This document shows positions 36,888 to 44,634 of a stretch of 64,000 nt of DNA, piece after piece (the stretch's first letter is position 1; each line of letters starts with the position of its first letter). The stretch comes from Nocardia huaxiensis. GTDB taxonomy: Bacteria > Actinomycetota > Actinomycetes > Mycobacteriales > Mycobacteriaceae. The stretch lies in the NCBI RefSeq assembly GCF_013744875.1, contig NZ_CP059399.1:3720001-3784000 (forward strand). The letters run 5' to 3'. The notes under the pieces are model-generated. The model was not told the DNA's origin and made no database searches. It saw only the letters and a program-made list of their open reading frames with translations. The position numbers were made by a program, and so were the translations under genes.

Positions 36888-37730
36888 TCAAGCGACACGG
36901 GAGGCTCCCTTCTTGCGCGCCGCCTCGACCTCATCGCGCAGCGTTTCCCAGATTTCCTTGTAGAGATCGCGGAACTCCTCGGTGAGCCGGACCTCCTCGA
37001 CATTGCGCGGGCGCTCCAGCGTGACGCGGAAATCACCGCACACGGTGGCCGGGCTCGCGGTCATGACCACCACGCGGTCGGCCAGCACAATGGCCTCCTC
37101 GAGATCGTGGGTCACGAAGATGACCGCGGCGTTCGTCCCGGACCACACGCGCAGCAGCTCGTCCTGCATGAGCTGGCGGGTCTGCACGTCGAGCGCGCTG
37201 AACGGCTCGTCCATGAGGATGATCTCGGGCTCGTTCACCAGGGTCTGGGCCAGCGCGACGCGTTTGCGCATACCGCCGGACAGCTGATGCGGGTAGTAGC
37301 CCTCGAATCCGCCGAGGCCGACCGTGCGCACCCAGCGCCCGGCGCGTTCGCGGGCCTCCTTCTTGCCGATGCCCCGGAAGTGCGGGCCCAGCGCGACATT
37401 GTCGAGGACCGTCTTCCACGGCAGCACGGCATCCTGCTGGAACATGTAGCCGATGCCGTCCGGGATGCCACGCACATCGCTGCCGCGCACCAGGGTGCGT
37501 CCGGCCGAGGCGGGTTCCAGGCCCGACACCAGCGACAGGGTGGTGGACTTGCCGCAGCCGGTCGGGCCGACCACGGCGACGAACTCGCCCGGGGCGACCG
37601 TGAAGTTCAGGTCGCGCACGGCGGTGTGGATGCCACCGTTCGTACCCGGGAAACGCTTTGTCGCACCGCGCAGTTCGATCAGCGGCGCACCGCCCGATTC
37701 GATCAACGGCGTGCCGTTGGGGTTGGTCAT
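36888..37730 (-). CDS. ABC importer ATP-binding protein (SsuB/TauB-like)
   Basis: A 280-residue ATPase with Walker A GPTGCGKSTT, Q-loop FQQDAVLPWKTVLDNVALG, signature LSGGMRKRVALAQTLVNEPE and Walker B ILMDEPFSALDVQTR. The LPW Q-loop and SGGM signature are typical for nitrate/sulfonate/taurine importers. ATG 37730 follows GGAG by 5 bases; upstream ATGs would lie inside the promoter. It is the first gene of the importer operon, divergent from the histidine kinase gene. Confidence 0.92.
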   Translation of the reverse strand: MTNPNGTPLIESGGAPLIELRGATKRFPGTNGGIHTAVRDLNFTVAPGEFVAVVGPTGCGKSTTLSLVSGLEPASAGRTLVRGSDVRGIPDGIGYMFQQDAVLPWKTVLDNVALGPHFRGIGKKEARERAGRWVRTVGLGGFEGYYPHQLSGGMRKRVALAQTLVNEPEIILMDEPFSALDVQTRQLMQDELLRVWSGTNAAVIFVTHDLEEAIVLADRVVVMTASPATVCGDFRVTLERPRNVEEVRLTEEFRDLYKEIWETLRDEVEAARKKGASRVA

Positions 37731-37877
37731 TGCTGCTCCTGTTTCCGTGCCGTTCATGCGGCGTTGGACAGAAGCTACGTGGCCCGGGTCACACTGCACC
37801 CCCTTGTGTGCGCTACCCGCACAAGCGGCAATTCCGACGTTTTGCTCGTTCTGCTCATGGGTTTGCGGGCGGGTGGC

Positions 37878-37883
37878 TACACT
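37878..37883 (+). promoter_or_regulatory. Predicted -10 of the histidine kinase gene
   Basis: TACACT, 6 bases before GTG 37890; leaderless pattern. This decides the start over ATG 37857. Confidence 0.5.
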
Positions 37884-37889
37884 GTGGCC

Positions 37890-39719
37890 GTGCTTTCGCT
37901 CGGCCCCCGCTCCGTCCGGCTCCGGACCCAGATCGTGCTCCTGCAGATCGCCGTGGTGGGCCTGACCCTCGGATTGGCATTCGGGGTATTCGCGTATGTG
38001 GGCGGGCAGCGGCTGTCGGACGAGTACGGGCAGCGGGCACTGGCCATCGCACGCACCGTCGCCTCGGATCCGGATGTGCGGGCGCGGGTGACGCGGTATG
38101 CGGAGACGCCCTTGGTCGCCGGGCCGGAACTCCGGAACGAGCTGGCGAGCGGGGAACTCGCGGCCATCGCCGACGATGCCCGCATGCGCACCGGCGCACT
38201 ATTCGTGGTGATCACCGACGATGCCGGCATCCGCCTGGCGCATCCGGACCATGCCCGGCTGGGGGAGAAGGTGAGCACCGACCCGTCCCGCGCGCTGGCC
38301 GGAGACGAGGTCATCATCCAGGAGCACGGCACCCTCGGTGAATCGGTCCGCGCGAAAGTCCCTGTGCTGGAACCGGCTACGCCCGGGGTGGACGATGCCC
38401 GGGTCGTGGGCGAGGTGAGCGTCGGCATCTCCACCACCGCGGTCCGCACCCAGCTCATGGGCGATCTGCGCCGCGCGGGCCTGCTGATCGGCGGCGCACT
38501 GCTTGCCGGTATCGCCGGGTCAGTGTTGCTGGCCCGTCGCTGGCATGGTTTGACCCTCGGCCTGGAGCCCTCCGAACTGGCCGAACTGGTCCGCGAGCAG
38601 GACGCCGTCCTGCACGGCATCGGCGAGGGCGTGGTCGCCGCAGACTCCGCCTGGCGGGTCACCGTGGTCAACGATGAGGCGCGCCGCCTGCTCGGCACAG
38701 ACCCCGCTCCCGGCGCGCCGGTCGCCGAAATCGGTCTGACGCCAAGGATTCTGGAAGCCTTCCGCGCCGCCGACGGACACCCCGTCCAAGCCGCGGTAGG
38801 GGAGCGCATCGTCGTGGTAACCGCCCGCAGCGTCCACCGCGACGGCCGCCCCCTGGGTGCGGTCCTCAGCGTCCGCGACCGCACCGACGTGGAATCCCTG
38901 ACCCGCCAACTGGATGCGGTCCAGTCCATGAGCACCGTCCTGCGCGCCCAGCGCCACGAATTCGCCAACCGCCTGCACCTGCTCAGCGGCTTGCTGCACA
39001 CCGGCCGCCCCGACGAGGCCGCCCACTACCTCGGCGAACTCCTCGGCTCCGGCCCCCTTGGCGCGGCCCTGCCCGGCATCGACGCCATCCGCGACCCCTA
39101 CCTGCAGGCCTTCCTGTCCGCCAAGGCCGCCCACGCCCGCGAACAGGGTGTACAGCTGCGGCTCGGCCCCAACACCTGGGTCGACGCGAATCTCGTTGCG
39201 CCGGTGGATGTCACGACCGTGCTCGGCAACCTCCTCGACAATGCAATCCACGCCGCGCGCACCGGTCGGCCGGGTTCGGGCGGCTCCGGGGTAGTCGGAA
39301 TCGAGGAGGGTCCCGTGGGTGACGACGCGCAGCGGATGCCACACAGCGGGGCGGGAGCCGGCCCCGCTCGCCCCGCTTACCCCGCCGTCGCTGACGCGGT
39401 GGTCGAGCTGGAGATGGTGCAGGAGGCCGGAACGCTGCACATCGTGGTGCTCGACAGCGGGCCGGGTGTCGCTTCCGAGGTAGTGGATTCGCTGTTCACG
39501 GAAGGTGTTTCGACCAATCCGGGGCACGGTGTCCCGGGCGGGCGCGGGGTGGGGCTGGCGCTCACCCGGCAGGTGGCGCGGGCGCTGGGCGGTGAGGTGC
39601 GGCTGGCCGATCCGGGCGGGTCGGTCGGAGTCGAGAAGTCTTTGGCGGGAGCGGAATTCATCGCCGTCCTGCCCGATGTACTGACAGAGGGAGAACCGGC
39701 GTGGGCCGAGGAGATCTGA
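37890..39719 (+). CDS. CitA/DcuS-type sensor histidine kinase
   Basis: A 609-residue membrane sensor kinase. Helix 1 (about 12-38) and helix 2 (about 190-215) flank an extracytoplasmic PDC/Cache domain. A PAS domain with ADSAWRVTVVNDEARRLLG comes next. The phosphorylated histidine is His356 in RAQRHEFANRLHLLSGLLH, the DcuS/CitA pattern, with the N-box NLLDNAIHAA and G-boxes DSGPGV and GGRGVGLALTR. Between the N-box and the first G-box lies a Gly/Pro/Ala-rich insertion of about 45 residues not usual in the family. Sensors of this class detect C4-dicarboxylates or citrate. It overlaps its regulator gene and is divergent from the importer operon. Confidence 0.88.
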   Translation: MLSLGPRSVRLRTQIVLLQIAVVGLTLGLAFGVFAYVGGQRLSDEYGQRALAIARTVASDPDVRARVTRYAETPLVAGPELRNELASGELAAIADDARMRTGALFVVITDDAGIRLAHPDHARLGEKVSTDPSRALAGDEVIIQEHGTLGESVRAKVPVLEPATPGVDDARVVGEVSVGISTTAVRTQLMGDLRRAGLLIGGALLAGIAGSVLLARRWHGLTLGLEPSELAELVREQDAVLHGIGEGVVAADSAWRVTVVNDEARRLLGTDPAPGAPVAEIGLTPRILEAFRAADGHPVQAAVGERIVVVTARSVHRDGRPLGAVLSVRDRTDVESLTRQLDAVQSMSTVLRAQRHEFANRLHLLSGLLHTGRPDEAAHYLGELLGSGPLGAALPGIDAIRDPYLQAFLSAKAAHAREQGVQLRLGPNTWVDANLVAPVDVTTVLGNLLDNAIHAARTGRPGSGGSGVVGIEEGPVGDDAQRMPHSGAGAGPARPAYPAVADAVVELEMVQEAGTLHIVVLDSGPGVASEVVDSLFTEGVSTNPGHGVPGGRGVGLALTRQVARALGGEVRLADPGGSVGVEKSLAGAEFIAVLPDVLTEGEPAWAEEI

Positions 39720-40387
39720 ACGTTCTGGTGGTCGACGATGACTTCCGGGTGGCCAACCTGCACGCCGGAATCGTCTCGGCGCTACCGGGTTTCACGGTCG
39801 GGGCGACGGTGAACACGCTGGCCGCGGCCCGCGCCGCCATAGCGGAATCGGACTTCGATCTGGCTCTGGTGGACGTCTACCTGCCCGACGGCTCCGGGGT
39901 CGAGCTGGTCCGCGAGATCCGCTTCGACGCCATGATGCTCACCGCCGCAACCGAATCCGAGACGGTGCGGGCCGCGCTGTCGGCGGGTGCGCTCGGCTAT
40001 CTGGTGAAGCCGTTCGACCACGCCGCCCTGGCCGCTCGCCTGGCGGGATACGCCCGTTACCGCCGCATTCTCGCCGACCCCGAGGTGAGTGCCGTCGACG
40101 TCGATGCCGCGCTGGCCGCCCTGCGCCCGGCGGCCAGCGCCACCGGCCCCTCCGCCCAGTCCGCGCCGCCGGTACAGTCGCCTACGAAAGACCTTGTCCT
40201 GCAAGCTGTCCGAGGTTCCCACGATCCCATGTCGGCGGCGCAGGTCTCGGCCGCCATCGGCATCTCCCGGGCCACCGCGCAGCGCTACCTGGCCGCCCTG
40301 GTGGGCGCGGGCAGCCTGCGCATGCAACTGCGCTACGGCAGCACGGGCCGCCCGGAACAGGAGTATTCGGCTGGTCCCGCCCGGTAA
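39701..40387 (+). CDS. CitB/DcuR-type response regulator
   Basis: A 228-residue response regulator. The receiver domain has the acidic triad VVDDDFRVA, the phosphorylatable Asp58 in LVDVYLPDGSG, and Lys in VKPFDH. A proline/serine linker leads to a C-terminal helix-turn-helix (MSAAQVSAAIGISRATAQRYLAALV) of the CitB/DcuR type. The start is GTG 39701, inside the kinase gene (19-base overlap), with GAGGGAG 7 bases upstream, so the pair is translationally coupled. The likely target is the divergent ABC importer; this is inference from position. Confidence 0.9.
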   Translation: MGRGDLNVLVVDDDFRVANLHAGIVSALPGFTVGATVNTLAAARAAIAESDFDLALVDVYLPDGSGVELVREIRFDAMMLTAATESETVRAALSAGALGYLVKPFDHAALAARLAGYARYRRILADPEVSAVDVDAALAALRPAASATGPSAQSAPPVQSPTKDLVLQAVRGSHDPMSAAQVSAAIGISRATAQRYLAALVGAGSLRMQLRYGSTGRPEQEYSAGPAR

Positions 40388-40473
40388 CGCGGGCTTGTCT
40401 GAAATGTATTTAGTTCACTAAGTTGCGGTCGGGCGGTCGCACTGTCCCAACCGTCCGGGAAGGAATGACCCTC

Positions 40474-40680
40474 ATGCGTAATCGTTTCCGTGCCGGTGTC
40501 CTCGCCGCCACCCTGCTCCTGGCCCCGCTCGCCGCCACCGCCACCGCCGCCGCCGCCGTCCCGCTGGAGCCCGCCGCCCCCGCCGAGCCCGTCGCCACCG
40601 TCTGCGTCCAGCAGTGGCCCGACAGCCTGATCTGCCTGCTGACCTCCTTCTCGGCCGACTCCGGCACCGCCAAGAAGTAG
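40474..40680 (+). CDS. Small secreted protein of unknown function
   Basis: A 68-residue protein consisting of an Ala-rich signal peptide (about residues 1-28, cleaved after an AAAA stretch) and a mature part of about 40 residues with two cysteines (VCVQQWPDSLICLL) eleven residues apart, which could form one disulfide. I recognise no family. ATG 40474 follows GGAAGGA by ten bases; ATG 40465 abuts that site. Confidence 0.6.
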   Translation: MRNRFRAGVLAATLLLAPLAATATAAAAVPLEPAAPAEPVATVCVQQWPDSLICLLTSFSADSGTAKK

Positions 40681-40829
40681 TCCCGAACGCCAACTCGCCT
40701 GTGGCACTTCACACATGCGGGTTGGCGAACCCCGCGGACTTTGGCTAACTTCGAAGGCGTGGCGATGCTCCTGTCGGCCGACTTGTACCGGTCCAGGGTC
40801 GGCGTCGTCACGACCACAGGAGAATTCCA

Positions 40830-41231
40830 CTGTCCATCCAGTTCAACCACACCATCGTCGGATGCACCAACAACCAGGATTCCGCAAGATTCTGGGCAGA
40901 CATCCTCGGGTTGGAGGTGGGAGATCAATGGGGTCCGTTCATTCCGATCACCGCCGCCAACGGCGTGACCTTCGATTTCGCGAACACCCCACCGGACCTC
41001 CCCGGCGGCATCCAACCCCAGCACTACGCCTTCCTGGTCTCGGAAGCCGAATTCGATGCGGCCCTGAAGAAGATCCAGGATTCCGGCCGAACCTACTGGG
41101 CCGACCCGCGCATGCAGGGCGTCAATGAAATCAACACCAACGACGGCGGCCGGGGCGTCTACTTCCAAGACCCCTCCGGCCACTTCATGGAGCTGATCAC
41201 CGTCCCGTACGGTGGCTGGCCGCAAACGTAG
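40830..41231 (+). CDS. VOC family protein with a CTG start codon
   Basis: A 133-residue vicinal-oxygen-chelate (glyoxalase/dioxygenase-fold) protein. Read from CTG 40830 it begins MSIQFNHTIVGCTNNQDSAR, the standard start for this actinobacterial group, and continues with FWADILGLEVGDQWGPF, QHYAFLVSEAEFDAAL and DPSGHFMELITVPYGG. AGGAGA lies 6 bases before the CTG. No ATG, GTG or TTG occurs in frame between the upstream stop (40746-40748) and this point, and the first downstream candidates would cut off the first beta strand. The metal-binding residues are His7 and Glu near the C-terminus (FMELI). The substrate is unknown. Confidence 0.82.
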   Translation: MSIQFNHTIVGCTNNQDSARFWADILGLEVGDQWGPFIPITAANGVTFDFANTPPDLPGGIQPQHYAFLVSEAEFDAALKKIQDSGRTYWADPRMQGVNEINTNDGGRGVYFQDPSGHFMELITVPYGGWPQT

Positions 41232-41244
41232 TTCGCACGAAAGA

Positions 41245-41280
41245 CATGTGCTCGGGGTCCATGGAGGCCCCGGGCACATG
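41245..41280. terminator. Bidirectional terminator
   Basis: A 13-bp stem (41245-41257 with 41268-41280, one wobble pair) with a 10-base loop, in the gap between the convergent VOC and methyltransferase genes. Confidence 0.85.
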
Positions 41281-41288
41281 CCGCGCGA

Positions 41289-41915
41289 TCAGGCCGAGAC
41301 CGCGACGGCGACCGTCATGGCGGACCAGGGTTTGGGCGCGCCGGGCTGGTAGAACCGATCGGCCTCGCGGAGCTCGAATCCGGCCTCGCGGACCAGAGTC
41401 GGCATGTCGCGGTTGAGGTGGCAGCCGCCCGCCACGGCCTTCTGGACCGGGTTGATGCGGTGCTGCCAGGTCTGCACCTTCGGGTCGGGAGCCAGGCCGT
41501 GCTCCACGAAATGCAGGGTGCCGCCGGGAATCAGGACTCGGCGCAGTTCCCGCAGGGCCGCAGCGACATCCGGAATGGTGCACAGCGTCCAGGTGGACAG
41601 GGCCGAGTCGAAGGTGTCGTCGTCGAAGGGGAGGGCTTGGCCGTCCAGCCCGGCGCGTTCGATGGGGACGGTCGCGGTGGCGAGGCGGTCGGCGGCCATC
41701 TTCCAGCCGAGGCCGGCGGGGTCGATGGCGCTGACCGAGGTCACCGAGGCCGGATAGAAGGGGATATTGCGGCCCGAGCCGAAGCCGATCTCGACGACGC
41801 GGCCGTGCAGGTCGGTGCAGGCACGCCGGCGCAGCGGATCCATGATTCGGTTGCCGCAGGCCAGGTCGACCAGCCGGGGGAGGACGCGATCTTCGTAGAT
41901 ACCCACGCCCTCCAC
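41289..41915 (-). CDS. Class I SAM-dependent methyltransferase
   Basis: A 208-residue methyltransferase with the SAM-binding glycine motif VVEIGFGSGRNIPFYP, an acidic residue at the end of beta 2 (SAIDPAG), motif DGQALPFDDDTFDSALSTWTLCTIPD and LRRVLIPGGTLHFVEHG. This arrangement matches UbiE/phosphatidylethanolamine-methyltransferase-like enzymes. The start is GTG 41915. The substrate is unknown. It is followed by the terminator shared with the VOC gene. Confidence 0.9.
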   Translation of the reverse strand: MEGVGIYEDRVLPRLVDLACGNRIMDPLRRRACTDLHGRVVEIGFGSGRNIPFYPASVTSVSAIDPAGLGWKMAADRLATATVPIERAGLDGQALPFDDDTFDSALSTWTLCTIPDVAAALRELRRVLIPGGTLHFVEHGLAPDPKVQTWQHRINPVQKAVAGGCHLNRDMPTLVREAGFELREADRFYQPGAPKPWSAMTVAVAVSA

Positions 41916-41962
41916 TGTCCCAACCCGGGCAGGCCGAGGCCAGTGTCAAATTCACAAATCGG

Positions 41963-43090
41963 TCAGCGCGTGGTGGGGAAGCGCTGGGTGAGCCAGGCCG
42001 TCACGTAGTCCAGCACCACCGGATCGATGGTGGTGTCGATGAAGGCGTACTCGGAGGGAACGCCCTTGTCGGCCGGTTGCAGCAGATGGTTGAGGCCGTC
42101 GAAGACGTGCACGTCGGCGTCCGGCCCGGCGGCCAGCAGGGTGCGCATGGGGCCTTCGCTCTGCTCGGCCGGGACCTGGAGATCCTTGCCGCCGTAGATG
42201 GCGAGGACCGGCACCCGCAGGGCCGAAAGCGCCGGGGCGGGATCGTAATTGACGAGTCCGGCCATATACGGGGAGGCCATGTCGTCGATGGTTTCGGCCG
42301 GGGCGCGCTGCTCCACCGGCAGGCTCTCGTTGTGTCCCTGCGCGTAGCTGCGCGCGCCCTCCAGGTCGCCGATGCGCAGCATATTGGTCAGGCCGGAGAG
42401 GAAGCCGATCTCGTCGGAGACCTCCTCGGGTGTCGCGCCCTCGGCCGCGAGGATCAGCTGGGTCTGCTCCAGCAGCACCTCCGAACCCGGAACCGCCGGT
42501 CCCGCAAGCAGAATCGTGAAGGCGACCCCGCTGTCGGCTCGCGAGGCGTAGAGCGGCGCGAGATACCCGCCCTCGCTGTGTCCCAGCAATCCGATGCGGT
42601 CGCCGTCGATCTCCGGGCGGCCGCGCAGGTAGGCGAGGCCCGCGCCGATATCGCTGCTCAGCTCCTGATAGCTGGAGTGCGCGAGGGTGCCGCCGGTGCC
42701 GCCGACCCCGCGATCATCGGTGCGCAGCACCGCGTATCCCGCGCGGGTCAGCGTGTCCGCGAGCAGCAGAAAAGGCTTGTGCCCCAGGATCTCCTCATTG
42801 CGGTCCTGTGGCCCGCTGCCTGTCACCAGCAGCACCGCCGGATGCTTTCCACCGGAGTCCGGCCGGGTCAGCGTGCCCGCGATGGTCAGATCGCCATTGT
42901 GAAAACTGACCTCCTCGGAGGTGTACGGCCACGGTGGTTTCGGCTCCTGCGGTCGTGGCGGCCACTGCTTCGGATTCTCGCTCTGGGTGGCGGCGGGCGG
43001 GGATGTCGTCGTCTCCTGCGGGGACTGTGAGCATCCCGAGACCAGGGCGACGGCGAACAGGATCGGCAGCAGCGATCGCGGCGCGCGCAT
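41963..43090 (-). CDS. Alpha/beta hydrolase lipoprotein
   Basis: A 375-residue exported lipoprotein (lipobox VSGC, Cys20) with a proline-rich linker (about 25-58) and an alpha/beta hydrolase domain. The nucleophile is Ser172 in GLLGHSEGGYLAP; the likely catalytic histidine is in FDGLNHLLQP, and the acid is near IYGGKDLQVP. The oxyanion region is LLVTGSGPQDRNE. This resembles the dipeptidyl-peptidase-IV-like/BAAT-type esterases. ATG 43090 has TAGTCT 6 bases upstream. It is divergent from the serine hydrolase. Confidence 0.88.
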   Translation of the reverse strand: MRAPRSLLPILFAVALVSGCSQSPQETTTSPPAATQSENPKQWPPRPQEPKPPWPYTSEEVSFHNGDLTIAGTLTRPDSGGKHPAVLLVTGSGPQDRNEEILGHKPFLLLADTLTRAGYAVLRTDDRGVGGTGGTLAHSSYQELSSDIGAGLAYLRGRPEIDGDRIGLLGHSEGGYLAPLYASRADSGVAFTILLAGPAVPGSEVLLEQTQLILAAEGATPEEVSDEIGFLSGLTNMLRIGDLEGARSYAQGHNESLPVEQRAPAETIDDMASPYMAGLVNYDPAPALSALRVPVLAIYGGKDLQVPAEQSEGPMRTLLAAGPDADVHVFDGLNHLLQPADKGVPSEYAFIDTTIDPVVLDYVTAWLTQRFPTTR

Positions 43091-43096
43091 ATTCCC

Positions 43097-43102
43097 AGAC
43101 TA
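43097..43102 (-). promoter_or_regulatory. Predicted -10 of the alpha/beta hydrolase gene
   Basis: TAGTCT on the minus strand, 6 bases before ATG 43090; leaderless pattern. Confidence 0.5.
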
Positions 43103-43225
43103 CGCATCACGATTGCGTGCGGGTCGCGTAACGTCGTCGTCACCGCCCGGCACCTTGTCATAACCACTCGGTCGGCGGTCATAACTCTGGGCACGCGTCC
43201 ATTGCCGGGTGCGCGAATGCGCTCG

Positions 43226-43231
43226 TACCGT
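43226..43231 (+). promoter_or_regulatory. Predicted -10 of the serine hydrolase gene
   Basis: TACCGT, 7 bases before GTG 43239; leaderless pattern. Confidence 0.45.
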
Positions 43232-43238
43232 GGATTTC

Positions 43239-44489
43239 GTGAGCAAAGTCGCTTCCTCCCCGGCCCTCGCGGATCTGCCCACCGGAGTGGGTGGTTACGC
43301 CGCCGCCGAATTCGGCCCGCTGGTACGCACTTTCGCGCGGCGACTGGGGGGCCGGCCGGGCGCGGGAGCCGGGCTCACGGTACTTCGGCACGGGGAACCG
43401 CTGGTCGAGGTCTGGGCCGGTGAAGCCGGTCCGGCCCGGCCGTGGACGGCCGACACCGGTTCGGTGGTCTTCTCCGCCACCAAAGGCGTTGCGGCGACGG
43501 TCATTCACCGTCTGGCCAATCGCGGGCTTATCGACTACGACGCTCCGGTGGCCGCGTACTGGCCCGAATTCGGGGCGAACGGCAAGGCGAAAATCACCGT
43601 CCGCCAGATGCTTTCCCATCGTTCGGGTTTGTCAGGTTTGCCGGAGATCGCCGCCGGTCTCGACGAGGTGCTCGACCACCGCCTCATGGAGGAGCGTCTC
43701 GCCGCGGCGAAACCCGATCGCCTGCTGGGCGTTCCGGCCTATCACGCGCTCACCTACGGCTGGCTGCTGGCCGGTCTGGCGCGCGCCGTCACCGGCCGCG
43801 GCATGCGCGAACTGTTCCGCAGCGAGATCGCCGAACCGCTCGGCACCGACGGCATCCACCTGGGCCGCCCGCCCGCCGGCTCCAGCACCACCGCCGCCAC
43901 CCTGCTCGGCAATCGCCTGGCCCTGGTCGGCACCGACTACGCCGCGCTGTTCCTCGGCCACTCCTACAGCCTGCCCGGCGCGCTCGGCGCGCTGGCGCGC
44001 TGCCTGTTCCTGCCCGGCCTCGAAATCCTCGTCGAGGGTGACGAACCCGCCGTCCTCGACACCGAGCTCCCCGCGGGCAATGGCGTCTGCACCGCCACCG
44101 GCCTGGCGACCATGTACGGCGCACTCGCCAATGGCGGCATGGCCGGCGGCCGCCGCTACCTGTCCGAGCAGACCCTCAGGTCCATGCGCCGCATCGAGAC
44201 CTACCGCCTCGATCACTCCCTGCTCTACGCCCCGATGCTGTGGCACATGGGCTATCACTCGCTCCCGATTCCGGGCGCGCATGCGGGCTTCGGACATGTC
44301 GGGCTCGGCGGCTCCTTCGGCTGGGCCGAACCGCGCCTGGGCCTCTCGGTCGGGCTCGTCCACAATCGTTTGTCCATGACCGGCCTGGTCACGGATCAAA
44401 TGGCGTCGGCGTGGGTGCTGCCGCTGGTGGTGCGGGGCGCCCGCGCGGCGCGTCGCACCACCACCCGCGCCGAGCAGCGCGCGGCCTAG
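43239..44489 (+). CDS. Beta-lactamase-fold serine hydrolase (esterase/LpqK class)
   Basis: A 416-residue serine hydrolase of the class C beta-lactamase/esterase group. The catalytic Ser is in the S-x-x-K motif SATKG (about residue 79), the second motif Tyr is in YHALTYGWLLAGL, and the third motif region is FGHVGLGGSFGW. No clear signal peptide is seen at the preferred start (GTG 43239), so a cytosolic esterase is more likely than a secreted beta-lactamase. The longer frame from GTG 43209 lacks support. It is divergent from the alpha/beta hydrolase gene. Confidence 0.86.
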   Translation: MSKVASSPALADLPTGVGGYAAAEFGPLVRTFARRLGGRPGAGAGLTVLRHGEPLVEVWAGEAGPARPWTADTGSVVFSATKGVAATVIHRLANRGLIDYDAPVAAYWPEFGANGKAKITVRQMLSHRSGLSGLPEIAAGLDEVLDHRLMEERLAAAKPDRLLGVPAYHALTYGWLLAGLARAVTGRGMRELFRSEIAEPLGTDGIHLGRPPAGSSTTAATLLGNRLALVGTDYAALFLGHSYSLPGALGALARCLFLPGLEILVEGDEPAVLDTELPAGNGVCTATGLATMYGALANGGMAGGRRYLSEQTLRSMRRIETYRLDHSLLYAPMLWHMGYHSLPIPGAHAGFGHVGLGGSFGWAEPRLGLSVGLVHNRLSMTGLVTDQMASAWVLPLVVRGARAARRTTTRAEQRAA

Positions 44490-44622
44490 GCGCGGGGAAT
44501 CCGGCGCGCGAAATCCCATGCACAGCGGGCACTTCAGTGACCTTGGCCACGACACGCCCGACGCCACGCCGTGTCACCAGTTGCGACGCGTGGCGCGCGT
44601 AAAAGTGGTCGGTGGGGCCGCC

Positions 44623-44628
44623 TAGTAT
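44623..44628 (+). promoter_or_regulatory. Predicted -10 of dnaE1
   Basis: TAGTAT, 6 bases before GTG 44635; leaderless pattern. Confidence 0.6.
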
Positions 44629-44634
44629 GGCTGG

